64,000 nucleotides of DNA, taken from the NCBI GenBank assembly GCA_963759375.1, contig CAVWYY010000001.1, forward strand, positions 310,001 through 374,000. Direction: 5' to 3'. Below, piece by piece: positions 50,425 to 58,639 of this stretch. A program made the translations under genes and the position numbers. The stretch's first letter is position 1. Each line of letters begins with the position of its first letter. The notes beneath the pieces were generated by a model that saw nothing but the letters and a program-made list of their open reading frames with translations, searched no databases and was not told the DNA's origin. Source of the stretch: DASSUW01 sp963759375. GTDB lineage: Bacteria > Actinomycetota > Thermoleophilia > Solirubrobacterales > Solirubrobacteraceae.

Positions 50425-51543
50425 GTGACCACGCTGTTGCATACCGACCATGAGCACCTCGCCCGCGCGATCGAGCTGGCCGACGGCGGGCGCGGGCGAA
50501 CCACGCCCAACCCGCTGGTGGGCGCTGTCGTCGTCAAGGACGGCGCGGTGATCGGCGAGGGCTACCACACCGCCTACGGCCGGCTGCACGCCGAGCGCGA
50601 GGCGCTCGGCGCCTGCACGGCCGACCCGCGCGGCGCGACGATGTACGTGTCGCTCGAGCCGTGCTGCCACCACGGCCAGACGCCGCCGTGCACCGACGCG
50701 ATCCTCGAGGCCGGCATCGCCCGCGTCGTTGTCGCGTCCGACGACCCGACCGAGAAGGCCGCCGGCCGCGGACTGGGCATCCTGCGCGACGACGGCGTCG
50801 ACGTCGTGATCGCGGGCGGCGAGCTGGCCGCACGGGCCCGCCTGCTCAACCAGCCGTTCCGCAAGCACGCCCGCACCGGCCGCCCGTTCGTGCTGTTCAA
50901 GTCGGCGATGACGCTCGACGGCAAGGTCGCCACCCGCACCGGCGACTCGAAGTGGATCTCCGGCGAGGCGTCGCGCCGCCTCGCCCACCACTGGCGCGCC
51001 GAGTGCGATGCCGTCGCCGTCGGCATCGGCACCGCGCTGGCCGACGACCCGCTGCTGACCGCGCGCGTCGACGGCGTGCATCGCCAGCCCCGCCGCATCG
51101 TGTTCGACTCCGAGGCGCGCCTGCCGCTGAGCTCGCAGCTCGTCCGCGGCGCGGGGGAGATCCCGCTGACGGTCGTGATCTCGCGCGCCGCTCCGCGGTT
51201 GGCCGCCGACGCGCTCGAGGTGGCGGGCGCCGAGGTGATCGTCGCCACCGGCGAGAACGAGCCGGCGCGCGTGCGCGGCGCGCTCGGCCAGATCGGCGCC
51301 TCCGGCGTCACGTCGATCCTGCTCGAGGGCGGCCCGCACCTGGCCGGGGCGTTCCTCGACGCCGGCGAGGTCGACGAGATCCGCCTGTTCGTGGCTCCCG
51401 TCGTGCTCGGCGGCTCCCACGCGCGTGACCCGCTCGAGGGCGAGGGCGTCGAGCGCATCGCCGAGGCCACCCGCGCGCTCACGCTCGAGTGCGAGCGGGT
51501 CGCCGACGACGTGCTGATCTCCGCCCGGCTGCGGGAGTGGTGA
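50425..51543 (+). CDS. ribD: Bifunctional riboflavin deaminase/reductase
   Basis: Carries out the second and third steps of riboflavin synthesis. The 372-aa protein has an N-terminal cytidine-deaminase-like zinc domain (LHAEREAL and PCCHHGQTPPCTDAI, with His and two Cys as ligands). The C-terminal reductase domain begins RPFVLFKSAMTLDGKVATRT and includes SEGGPHLAG-type ILLEGGPHLAGAFL. GTG 50425 is preceded by GGGGGAAG. It overlaps ribE (GTGA). There is no FMN riboswitch in the short upstream region, so regulation differs from Bacillus-type operons. Confidence 0.95.
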   Translation: MTTLLHTDHEHLARAIELADGGRGRTTPNPLVGAVVVKDGAVIGEGYHTAYGRLHAEREALGACTADPRGATMYVSLEPCCHHGQTPPCTDAILEAGIARVVVASDDPTEKAAGRGLGILRDDGVDVVIAGGELAARARLLNQPFRKHARTGRPFVLFKSAMTLDGKVATRTGDSKWISGEASRRLAHHWRAECDAVAVGIGTALADDPLLTARVDGVHRQPRRIVFDSEARLPLSSQLVRGAGEIPLTVVISRAAPRLAADALEVAGAEVIVATGENEPARVRGALGQIGASGVTSILLEGGPHLAGAFLDAGEVDEIRLFVAPVVLGGSHARDPLEGEGVERIAEATRALTLECERVADDVLISARLREW

Positions 51544-52127
51544 CGCTGTTCACGGGGCTGGTCCAGGATCTCGGTGAGGTCGTCGCGGCCGACGCGTCGG
51601 GCGACGGCGTACGCCTCACGATCGCGACGGGGCTCGAGCTCAGCGACGGCGATTCGATCGCGGTCAACGGCGTCTGCCTGACCGCGACGGCGATCGCCGA
51701 CGGCCAGTTCGCCGCCGACGTGATGAACGAGACGCTGCGCCGGTCCTCGCTCGCCGAGGTGGCCGAGGGCGCGCGGGTGAACCTCGAGCTGCCGCTGCGC
51801 GCGGCCGACCGGCTCGGCGGCCACTTCGTGCAGGGCCACGTCGACGGCGTGGGCGGCATCTGGGACATGCGCGACGACGGGTTCGCCCGCGTCGTGACGG
51901 TCGGCGTCCCCGCCGACCTCATGCGCTACGTGGTCGAGAAGGGCTCGATCGCGATCGACGGAGTGTCGCTGACCGTCTCGGCGCTCGGAGACGACTGGCT
52001 GCAGGTCTCGCTCATCCCCGAGACCCTGGAGCGCACGATCCTGGGCGGCGTGACCGTCGGCCAGCCCGTGAACCTGGAGGTGGACGTGCTCGCCAAGTAC
52101 ATCGAGCGTCTGGCGGTGGCCCGATGA
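51540..52127 (+). CDS. ribE: Riboflavin synthase, alpha chain
   Basis: Dismutates two lumazine molecules to riboflavin. The 195-aa protein has the family's two homologous barrels: FTGLVQDLGEVVAADASGDG with SIAVNGVCLTATAI in the first, and GGHFVQGHVDGVGGI with SIAIDGVSLTVSAL in the second. The N-terminal MFTG-like motif appears as (V)TLFTGLVQ from the GTG at 51540. ATGA overlap links it to ribBA. Confidence 0.95.
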   Translation: MTLFTGLVQDLGEVVAADASGDGVRLTIATGLELSDGDSIAVNGVCLTATAIADGQFAADVMNETLRRSSLAEVAEGARVNLELPLRAADRLGGHFVQGHVDGVGGIWDMRDDGFARVVTVGVPADLMRYVVEKGSIAIDGVSLTVSALGDDWLQVSLIPETLERTILGGVTVGQPVNLEVDVLAKYIERLAVAR

Positions 52128-53395
52128 GCCGCTTCGCGACGATCGAGGAGGCGATCGAGGACATCCGGGCGGGCCGGATGGTGGTCGTCTGCGACGACGA
52201 GGACCGCGAGAACGAGGGCGACCTCACGCTGGCGGCGCAGTTCGCCACGCCCGAGGCGATCAACTTCATGGCCAAGGAGGGGCGCGGGCTGATCTGCCTG
52301 GCGCTCACGCCCGAGCGCTGCGACGAGCTCGGCCTCGATCTGATGGCGGCCAAGAACGAGTCGCCGTTCGAGACCGCGTTCACCGTGTCGATCGAGGCGC
52401 GCGACGGCGTCACCACCGGCATCTCGGCGGCGGACCGCGCCCGCACGGTGCAGGTGGCGATCGATCCGCGCTCGGCGCCGCGCGACCTCGTCCAGCCCGG
52501 CCACATCTTCCCGCTCAAGGCCAAGGCCGGCGGCGTGCTCGAGCGCACCGGCCAGACCGAGGCGGCGGTCGACCTCGCGCGCCTGGCCGGCCTGAACCCG
52601 GCGGGGGTCATCTGCGAAGTCATGAACGATGACGGCACGATGGCGCGCGTCCCGGACCTCGAGCGCTACTGCGCGAGGCACCGGCTGAAGATGATCACGG
52701 TCGCCGACCTGATCGCCTACCGACGCCGCCACGACAAGCTCGTCGAGCGCGTCGTGACCACGCGGCTGCCGACCGCGTTCGGCGAGTTCGACGTCGTCGG
52801 CTACCGCTCGCTGGTCGACGACAAGCACCACGTCGCGATGGTCAAGGGCGACATCGCCGGCCAGGACGACGTGCTCGTCCGCGTGCACTCGGAGTGCCTG
52901 ACGGGCGACGTCTTCCACTCGCTGCGCTGCGACTGCGGCGAGCAGCTCGAGTCGGCGCTGGCGATGATCGAGCGCGAGGGCCAGGGCGTCCTGCTCTACC
53001 TCGCCCAGGAGGGCCGCGGCATCGGGCTGCTCAACAAGCTCAAGGCGTACAACCTGCAGGACAAGGGGCTCGACACGGTCGACGCCAACCTCGAGCTCGG
53101 CCTGCCGGTCGACCTGCGCGACTACGGCATCGGCGCGCAGATCCTGTCCGACCTCGGGCTGACCTCGATCCGCATCCTCACGAACAACCCGAAGAAGATC
53201 CGCGGCCTCGAGGGCTACGGGCTGTCGGTGACCGACCAGATCCCGATCCAGCACGCGCCCAACCCGCACAACGAGGCGTACCTGCGGGCCAAGCGCGACC
53301 GGCTCGGCCACTCGCTGCACCACCAGGGGCTGGCGCTCGACGAGGAGATGGTGCACGAGGAGCAGGTGCACGACCGCGAGGCCGGCCGCGGGTGA
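52124..53395 (+). CDS. ribBA: DHBP synthase/GTP cyclohydrolase II fusion
   Basis: Supplies both precursors of riboflavin. The N-terminal 3,4-dihydroxy-2-butanone 4-phosphate synthase (about residues 1-205) has VVCDDEDRENEGDLTLAA, FMAKEGRGLICLAL and QPGHIFPLKAKAGGVLERTG. The C-terminal GTP cyclohydrolase II has HSECLTGDVFHSLRCDCGEQ (zinc cysteines), YLAQEGRGIGLLNKLKAYNL and LLTNNPKK-like RILTNNPKKIRGLEGYGL. Total 423 aa, both domains complete. Ends 40 bp before ribH. Confidence 0.96.
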   Translation: MSRFATIEEAIEDIRAGRMVVVCDDEDRENEGDLTLAAQFATPEAINFMAKEGRGLICLALTPERCDELGLDLMAAKNESPFETAFTVSIEARDGVTTGISAADRARTVQVAIDPRSAPRDLVQPGHIFPLKAKAGGVLERTGQTEAAVDLARLAGLNPAGVICEVMNDDGTMARVPDLERYCARHRLKMITVADLIAYRRRHDKLVERVVTTRLPTAFGEFDVVGYRSLVDDKHHVAMVKGDIAGQDDVLVRVHSECLTGDVFHSLRCDCGEQLESALAMIEREGQGVLLYLAQEGRGIGLLNKLKAYNLQDKGLDTVDANLELGLPVDLRDYGIGAQILSDLGLTSIRILTNNPKKIRGLEGYGLSVTDQIPIQHAPNPHNEAYLRAKRDRLGHSLHHQGLALDEEMVHEEQVHDREAGRG

Positions 53396-53406
53396 GCAGA
53401 GATCGT

Positions 53407-53462
53407 GGGGGGCCCGCCCAACGGGGCATTCCGTCATGAGCGATGTCCCGTTGGGCACCCCC
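53407..53462 (+). promoter_or_regulatory. Hairpin enclosing the ribH start codon
   Basis: GCCCAACGGGGCAT (53416-53429) pairs with ATGTCCCGTTGGGC (53443-53456) over all 14 positions, counting one G-U pair. A further GGGGG/CCCCC pairing lies outside after a small bulge. The ribH ATG (53436-53438) sits in the 13-nt loop, and the only purine-rich upstream stretch (GGGG) is buried in the stem. Translational control is inferred. Confidence 0.6.
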
Positions 53463-53882
53463 TTCGCGATCGCCGTCGGCCGCTTCTACACGGACCTGGC
53501 GGAGCGGCTCGTGGCGGGCGCGCAGCGCGCGTTCACGGCGGCCGGGCACGACCCCGCCGACGTGTACGACGTGCCGGGGGCGTTCGAGCTGCCGCTGGCG
53601 GCGAGCTACCTGGCCGGTACCGGCCGCTACGCTGGCGTCGCATGCCTGGGGGCGGTCATCCGTGGGGAGACGGATCACTACGACTACGTCTGCTCGGAGG
53701 CGGCGCGCGGCATCCAGGACGTGCAGCTGCGCACCGGCGTCCCGTGCGCGTTCGGCGTGCTCACCGTCGAGAACATGGAGCAGGCGATCGCCCGCACCGG
53801 CGGTGGGAAGCGCGACCAGGGCGAGCACGCCGCCGAGGCGGTCATGGCGCTGGCCTCGCTGCGCTCGCGGCTGTCCTCGTAG
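53436..53882 (+). CDS. ribH: 6,7-dimethyl-8-ribityllumazine synthase
   Basis: Condenses the two RibBA/RibD products to lumazine; forms 60-mer or pentamer shells in the family. The 148-aa protein has IAVGRFYTDLAERLVAGAQ, DVPGAFELPLAASYLAGTGR, CLGAVIRGETDHYDYVCSEA and CAFGVLTVENMEQA with the catalytic His region. Its start codon lies in the loop of a strong hairpin and lacks a free ribosome site, unlike its operon partners. The C-terminus (SLRSRLSS) is short compared with most homologues, and its end overlaps the following secreted-protein frame. Confidence 0.94.
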   Translation: MSDVPLGTPFAIAVGRFYTDLAERLVAGAQRAFTAAGHDPADVYDVPGAFELPLAASYLAGTGRYAGVACLGAVIRGETDHYDYVCSEAARGIQDVQLRTGVPCAFGVLTVENMEQAIARTGGGKRDQGEHAAEAVMALASLRSRLSS

Positions 53883-54283
53883 CGCTCGCGTTCCCGGCGA
53901 GCGCGGCCGCGGAGTCGGTCTGGAAGGGCAAGACCAAGCAGGGCCGCGGCGTCATCGTGCGCACCGGCGACGACGGCCATGTGGACCGCGTGCGGATCGG
54001 CTGGCGGGCGCGCTGCGACAACGGCGGCACGTACAAGAGCCGGACGCTGTTCGCCTCGCCGCTCGACGAGTCCACCGCCACCGAGTTCCATGACACCGGC
54101 AACTACACCGCCCGGCCGAGCGGCTACGTCGCGCGCATCAAGGTCTCGATCGCGGGCACCTGGAGCGCGGCCAAGGATCGCTGGCGCGGCACGTTCAACG
54201 CCCGCGTGCGTGTCGTCAAGGACGGCGAGGTCGTCGACACCTGCCGCGTGAAGCGGCTCAGGTGGTCGGCAGGGCCGGCCTGA
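53846..54283 (+). CDS. Small secreted protein of unknown function, start unclear
   Basis: Overlapping the end of ribH in another frame, a signal-peptide-like stretch (LAALAAVLVALAFPASAAA) leads to a ~120-aa basic, beta-rich protein (ESVWKGKTKQGRGVIVRTGD, VDRVRIGWRARCDNGGTY, YVARIKVSIAGTWSAAKDRW) with two Cys. No ATG, GTG or TTG opens this frame at the right place. One extra base near 53850 would connect it to the in-ribH ATG at 53844 and give MAL plus the signal peptide, so an insertion error is possible. No known family recognised. The 3' end overlaps the convergent LysR gene by 26 nt. Confidence 0.55.
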   Translation, partial: GAGLAALAAVLVALAFPASAAAESVWKGKTKQGRGVIVRTGDDGHVDRVRIGWRARCDNGGTYKSRTLFASPLDESTATEFHDTGNYTARPSGYVARIKVSIAGTWSAAKDRWRGTFNARVRVVKDGEVVDTCRVKRLRWSAGPA

Positions 54284-55184
54284 GCGCCGCGGCCTCGCGC
54301 AACGCCTCGCGGACCGCGGCCAGGGCGGGACGGCGGTCCGACCCCGCGCGGGTGGCGGTGAACACCGTGCGGCCGAGGTCGGCGCCGGGAATCGGGCGGG
54401 TCACGATGCCGGCGGGCGCGCCGGTCAGCGCGATCGCCGGCAGCAGCGTCACCGCCTCGTCCTGAGCGACGAGCTGGAGCAGCATCAGCAGCTCGTTCGT
54501 GTGATGGCGGATGCGCGGCTCGAAGCCGCCCGCGCCGTTGCACACCCGCCGCACGAGCTCGGCCATGCCGCCGCCGGCCTCGCCGGTGGCCCACGGCGTG
54601 TCGGCGAGGTCGGCGAACCGCAGGCGCTCGCCGGCCACCGCCGGATGCCCGGCGGCGACCGCGACGTGCACAGGCTCGTGGAACAGGTCCTCGCGGTCGA
54701 GCCCCGGCAGCCGCGGCCGCGGGTCGCCGGCCCACTCGTCGGCCAGCACGAGGTCGAGCTGATGGGAGCGCAGCGCCTCCAGAGCCGGCTCGGTCTCGGA
54801 CTCGATGAGCTGGACCTCGACGCGGGGGTGCGAGCCGCGCAGCGCCACGATGGCCGGCATCAGCAGGTGCAGGCTCGCGGTCTGGAAGGAGCCGACGCGC
54901 ACGACGCCCTCGATCGCGCCGGCGGCGGCCCGCGCCAGGTCGGCCTCGGCGCGCTCGACCGCGGCCAGCAGCTCCTCGGCGTGGGCGGCGAGCACGATCG
55001 CCGCGTCGGTGAGCCGCACGCGGCGCCCGGCGGGCTCGAACAGCGGCGTGCCCGCCTCGCGCTCCAGCACGCCGAGCTGCTGGGAGACCGTGGACGGGCT
55101 GTAGGAGAGCGCCTCGGCGACGGCGCCGACCGTCCCGCGACGGTGCAGCTCGTGCAGCAGGCGCAGGCGGCGGAGGTCGAGCAT
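54258..55184 (-). CDS. LysR-family transcriptional regulator
   Basis: 308 aa. The N-terminal winged helix (MLDLRRLRLLHELHRRGTVG, AEALSYSPSTVSQQLGVLER) is the LysR type, followed by a substrate-binding domain (VVRVGSFQTASLHLLMPAIV, LDLVLADEW). ATG 55184 aligns with the usual MLDL start; six upstream codons are probably untranslated. It diverges from an EamA transporter gene, which it probably regulates together with itself through the dyad between them. Confidence 0.92.
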   Translation of the reverse strand: MLDLRRLRLLHELHRRGTVGAVAEALSYSPSTVSQQLGVLEREAGTPLFEPAGRRVRLTDAAIVLAAHAEELLAAVERAEADLARAAAGAIEGVVRVGSFQTASLHLLMPAIVALRGSHPRVEVQLIESETEPALEALRSHQLDLVLADEWAGDPRPRLPGLDREDLFHEPVHVAVAAGHPAVAGERLRFADLADTPWATGEAGGGMAELVRRVCNGAGGFEPRIRHHTNELLMLLQLVAQDEAVTLLPAIALTGAPAGIVTRPIPGADLGRTVFTATRAGSDRRPALAAVREALREAAALRPALPTT

Positions 55185-55195
55185 CGTTCGAGATC

Positions 55196-55216
55196 TTCGC
55201 ACGTTTACATGCGGAA
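55196..55216. promoter_or_regulatory. Imperfect dyad between LysR and EamA genes
   Basis: TTCGCA, 8 nt, then TGCGGAA: an inverted repeat of LysR-box size 12 nt upstream of the regulator's start. Weak evidence, position-based. Confidence 0.35.
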
Positions 55217-55258
55217 ATCTCCGTTGCTCTCGATGCTTTGGCGGCGCATCATCGCGGC

Positions 55259-56209
55259 ATGCGCGGTGCCCTCCTCTGCCTCGTGTCGGCCGCCTGCTTC
55301 GCCACGCTCGGCGTGTTCGGCAAGCTGGCGTCCGACGCCGGGGCGAACATCGCCAGCACGCTGCTGCTGCGCTTCGGGCTGGCCGCCGTCGCGTTCTGGC
55401 TGCTGCTCCGCGTGACCGGCGGGCTCGCGGCGCTGCGGCGGCTGCCGCGCCGGGTGGTGCTCATCGGGCTGGGGCTCGGCGCCGTCGGCTACAGCCTCCA
55501 ATCGACCCTCTACTTCGCGGCGATCGAGCGCGCCGACGTGTCGCTCGTCGCGCTCGTGCTCTACACCTACCCCGCGTTCGTCACCGTGGCCGCGCTCGCG
55601 CTCGGCCGCGCCACGCCGTCGCTGCGGATCGGCGTGGCTCTCGTGGTGGCGTCGGCCGGGCTCGCGCTCGTGCTGCTCGCGGCGGGGACCGGCGCCTTCG
55701 ACCTGGCCGGCGCGTTGTTCGCGCTCGGCGCGTCCGTGACGTACACGACGTACATCCTCATCTCGGACCGGATCATCGGAGACGTCGACCCGTTCGCGCT
55801 CGCCACGCTCGTGCTCACCGGCGCCACCGCGAGCTTCACCGTCTTCGGCGTCGCCAGCGGCTCGCTCGACCTCTCGCTGCCCGCCGAGGCGTGGCTGTGG
55901 CTCGGGCTGATCGCGGTGGTCAGCACGGTGATCGCGGTGTCGGCGTTCTTCGCCGGCCTGCGCCGCGTCGGGCCGTCGGAGGCAGCGATCCTGTCGACCT
56001 TCGAGCCGGTGGTCACGGTCGTGCTGGCGTTCCTCGTGCTCGGCGAGCGGCTCACCGGGCCGCAGCTCGCCGGCGGCGCGCTGGTGCTGGCCGCGGTGAT
56101 CGTGCTTCAGCTGCCGGCGCGGCGGCGCATCGCCCGCAGGCGCCTGATGCCCTTGCGTGCCGCGCCCGCGGCCAGCGCGCCGAGCGGGCGCGACGTCTCG
56201 AGCGTGTAG
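55259..56209 (+). CDS. EamA/DMT-superfamily transporter
   Basis: 316 aa with ten helices in two EamA repeats. The N-terminal repeat starts MRGALLCLVSAACFATLGVF and the second ends LGERLTGPQLAGGALVLAAV, the usual EamA signature. These export or import small metabolites such as amino acids or nucleosides. The start at ATG 55259 is chosen over TTG 55238. The 3' end overlaps the convergent methyltransferase gene by 103 nt. Confidence 0.88.
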   Translation: MRGALLCLVSAACFATLGVFGKLASDAGANIASTLLLRFGLAAVAFWLLLRVTGGLAALRRLPRRVVLIGLGLGAVGYSLQSTLYFAAIERADVSLVALVLYTYPAFVTVAALALGRATPSLRIGVALVVASAGLALVLLAAGTGAFDLAGALFALGASVTYTTYILISDRIIGDVDPFALATLVLTGATASFTVFGVASGSLDLSLPAEAWLWLGLIAVVSTVIAVSAFFAGLRRVGPSEAAILSTFEPVVTVVLAFLVLGERLTGPQLAGGALVLAAVIVLQLPARRRIARRRLMPLRAAPAASAPSGRDVSSV

Positions 56210-56827
56210 CGGCGCGGCTCGCCGGGCGCCTTGCGCGCCCAGCCCCACCACTCGTCCTGGACCTTGAGCTCGGTGAACGACGGGTGCTGGGCGACGATCA
56301 GGTCGAAGATCGCGCGCACGTGCGGCTCGGTGCGCTCGGGCTCGGACAGCTCGCGGTGCACCACGCCGTCGGTGGCCTCGCGACCCGGGTCGTCGGCGTA
56401 CGTCCAGTCGAGGTCGTCCATGAGCAGCCAGCCGCCCGGCCGCAGCAGCTTCTCGACGAGAACCACCGCGAGGCCGTCGACGGTCCAGTTCTTCGCGCCG
56501 TCGAGGTAGACGAAGTCGAACCGCGGCTCGACGTTGCCGTGCGCGTCGGAGCGGGCGCGGACCTGCTCCTTGAGCCACCACGTGTAGGACGAGAACTCGC
56601 GCACGACGTCGACGCGGTCGGCCACGCCGGCGCGGGCGAGCACGGCCTCGGGCACTGGGGTCGTACGAGGCGCCGGCGAAGTCGACGGTGGTCAGCCGCG
56701 CTCCCGGCCCGAGCGCGGCGGCGATGTAGGCGGCGCCGACCCCGTGCGCCGTGCCGAGCTCCAGCGCCTCGCGGGGCCGGGTGGCGCGGACGTGGTCGTA
56801 CACCACGCGCCCCTGCTCCGGCGCCAT
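56107..56827 (-). CDS. Class I SAM methyltransferase, O-methyltransferase-like (one frameshift)
   Basis: About 239 aa after dropping one base near 56656: coding-strand GACCCCAGTGCCC becomes DPVPEAVLARAGVADRV. N-terminal part APEQGRVVYDHVRATRPREA and LELGTAHGVGAAYIAAAL (motif I) is in one frame. The rest (WWLKEQVRARSDAHGN, FDFVYLDGAKNWTVDGLAV, LLRPGGWLLMDDLDWTYADD) is in the other. The YLDGAK motif is like caffeoyl-CoA-type or Methyltransf_24 enzymes. Start uncertain; codons before ATG 56827 also look coding, and the kinase gene upstream ends 40 nt away. Possibly in the kinase transcript. Confidence 0.72.
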
Positions 56828-56867
56828 GAACGGGATGCCGGCGACCGCGGCCGCGACGGCGGCGTAC

Positions 56868-58364
56868 TCAGTCGTTGCCCTTGTCCTTCTTGTCCTGGCC
56901 CTTGCCGGGCTTGCCGCCCTGCGCCTGGTCGAGCGCCTTCTCGACGTCGCCCGCGCTGTTGTCGCCGTAGTCGTCGAGCCGCCGCTCGAGATAGGGGATC
57001 GCCTCCTCGTTGCGGCCGAGGCCGACGAGCGCGGCGCCGACCTCGTAGAGCGCGAAGCCGCACGGGTCGAGCACGTGGGCGTCGCCGCACGCCTTCAGCG
57101 CGGCGGAAGATGCGGTGAGCGCGGCGGCGAAGTCGCCGTTCTGGCGGGCGTTGTATCCCTGCAGCTGCAGGCGGCGGGCCGCCGCGACGCCCGTCCCGGC
57201 CGCCGGCGGCGCCGGCGTGGCCGTGGGGGTCGCCGTCGCGGTCGCGGTCGGCTCGGGCGTGCTCTCGGCCGTCGGTGTCGGTGTCGGTGTCGGGGTCGGG
57301 GTCGACTCCTTCTTCTTGCGCGGCGTCTCGGTCTGTCGCGGCTGCTCGGCGGTCTGCTGCCCGCCGTCCGAGCGGCCGTTGTCACCGCCGGAGAGCAGCA
57401 CGAAGCCGACGACGGCGATCAGGATCAGGCCGGCGAGCCCGGCGATGATCGCGGCGCCGTGGCGCCGGTTGGAAGGCGGCGGCGGCGCGACGGCGGCGAT
57501 CGGCCGCGTCGGCTCGGTCGGCGGCCGCGACGGGCCCATCGCGCCGTCGAGCGCCTCGACCATCGCGGTCGCGGTATCCCAGCGATCGTCGGGATGCTTG
57601 GCCATCCCGCGGTCGAGCACGGCGTCGACGCCCCGCGGGAGCGACTCGTCGATCTCGGTGGCCAGCGGCGGCGGGTCCTCGACGTGGGCACGCGCCTGGG
57701 CGGCGAAGTGCTCGGCCTGGAACGGCTTGGAGCCGGTGAGCAGCTCGAACGCGACGACCGCGAACGCGTAGCGGTCCGACGCGGGAGTCGAGCCGTCGCC
57801 GGTGGCCTGCTCGGGCGCGATGTAGGCGGCGGTGCCGAGCACCTGGCCGGTGGCGGTCAGCTGGTCATCCATCGCCAGCCGGGCGATCCCGAAGTCGGCG
57901 ATCGCCAGCCGGTCGTGGTCGTCGAGCAGCAGGTTGCCCGGCTTGATGTCGCGATGCACGACGCCGGCCTGGTGCGCGGCGTCCAGCGCGCCGGCGGCCT
58001 CCCGCAGCCAACGCAGCGCGGTCTCGTCGGAGATCGCGCGGCCGGCCTTCAGGCGGTCGCCGACGGTGCCGCCGCGCATGAGCTCCATGACCATGAAGAC
58101 GCGGCCGTCGTGCTCGCCGACGTCGTAGATCGTCACGACGTGCGGATGCGAGGAGAGCCCCGCCGCGGCCCGCGCCTCGCGTGCGAAGCGGCGGCGTGCC
58201 CGGTCGTCCTCGGACAGGTGGGAGGCGAGCACCTTCACCGCCACCGAGCGGCCGAGCAGCTCGTCGTGGGCCTCCCACACGCTCGCCATCCCGCCGTTGG
58301 CGATGTGGCGCACGACGCGATAGCGGTCGGGCAGGGAGATACGAGCCGGGCTCACCGGAGGCAC
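56868..58364 (-). CDS. Membrane Ser/Thr protein kinase (PknB-type) with extracellular TPR-like domain
   Basis: 498 aa. The kinase domain (about 12-270) has IANGGMASVWEA (Gly loop), VAVKVLA (Lys), VVHRDIKPGNLLL (HRD), IADFGIARL (DFG) and YIAPEQATG. One transmembrane helix follows at about 313-333 (AIIAGLAGLILIAVVGFVLL). Outside comes a low-complexity Thr-Pro tract (STPTPTPTPTPTAESTPEP), then a helical module (QLQGYNARQNGDFAAALTAS, LGRNEEAIPYLERRLDDYGD) resembling TPR repeats, ending in a Lys-rich tail. PASTA domains are absent, so the ligand sensed is unlike PknB's. Divergent from rpmB. Confidence 0.9.
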   Translation of the reverse strand: MPPVSPARISLPDRYRVVRHIANGGMASVWEAHDELLGRSVAVKVLASHLSEDDRARRRFAREARAAAGLSSHPHVVTIYDVGEHDGRVFMVMELMRGGTVGDRLKAGRAISDETALRWLREAAGALDAAHQAGVVHRDIKPGNLLLDDHDRLAIADFGIARLAMDDQLTATGQVLGTAAYIAPEQATGDGSTPASDRYAFAVVAFELLTGSKPFQAEHFAAQARAHVEDPPPLATEIDESLPRGVDAVLDRGMAKHPDDRWDTATAMVEALDGAMGPSRPPTEPTRPIAAVAPPPPSNRRHGAAIIAGLAGLILIAVVGFVLLSGGDNGRSDGGQQTAEQPRQTETPRKKKESTPTPTPTPTPTAESTPEPTATATATPTATPAPPAAGTGVAAARRLQLQGYNARQNGDFAAALTASSAALKACGDAHVLDPCGFALYEVGAALVGLGRNEEAIPYLERRLDDYGDNSAGDVEKALDQAQGGKPGKGQDKKDKGND

Positions 58365-58394
58365 CAGTAGACCGTACCCAACGGCTCCTCCCGC

Positions 58395-58400
58395 TATCCT
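58395..58400 (+). promoter_or_regulatory. -10 box of rpmB (leaderless type)
   Basis: TATCCT lies 10 nt before ATG 58411 with no ribosome-binding site. Confidence 0.5.
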
Positions 58401-58410
58401 TTCCCGCCCG

Positions 58411-58599
58411 ATGGCCCGTGTATGTCACTCATGCGGCAAGCGCCCCGCTTTCGGGCAGAGCCGCTCGCACTCGATGGTCGCCACCAAGCGGCGGTTCGAC
58501 GCGAACCTCCAGAAGGTTCGGATCAGCGAGGGTGGAGCGCCGAAGCGCGTCTACGTGTGCACTCGCTGCCTGAAGGCCGGCAAGGTCACCAAGGCCTAG
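58411..58599 (+). CDS. rpmB: Ribosomal protein L28
   Basis: Large-subunit protein of 62 aa. MARVCHSCGKRPAFGQSRSH and VYVCTRCLKAGKV show the zinc-binding (C+) form with CxxC at both ends. The rest (TKRRFDANLQKVRI) is highly conserved L28. The gene stands alone before the fakA-like gene with its own TATCCT box. The order L28, FakA-like, RecG is conserved in many Gram-positive bacteria. Confidence 0.96.
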   Translation: MARVCHSCGKRPAFGQSRSHSMVATKRRFDANLQKVRISEGGAPKRVYVCTRCLKAGKVTKA

Positions 58600-58639
58600 C
58601 AGCCGGTCGTTCCGCCGTCGGGCGGGTCACTATCCAGCT

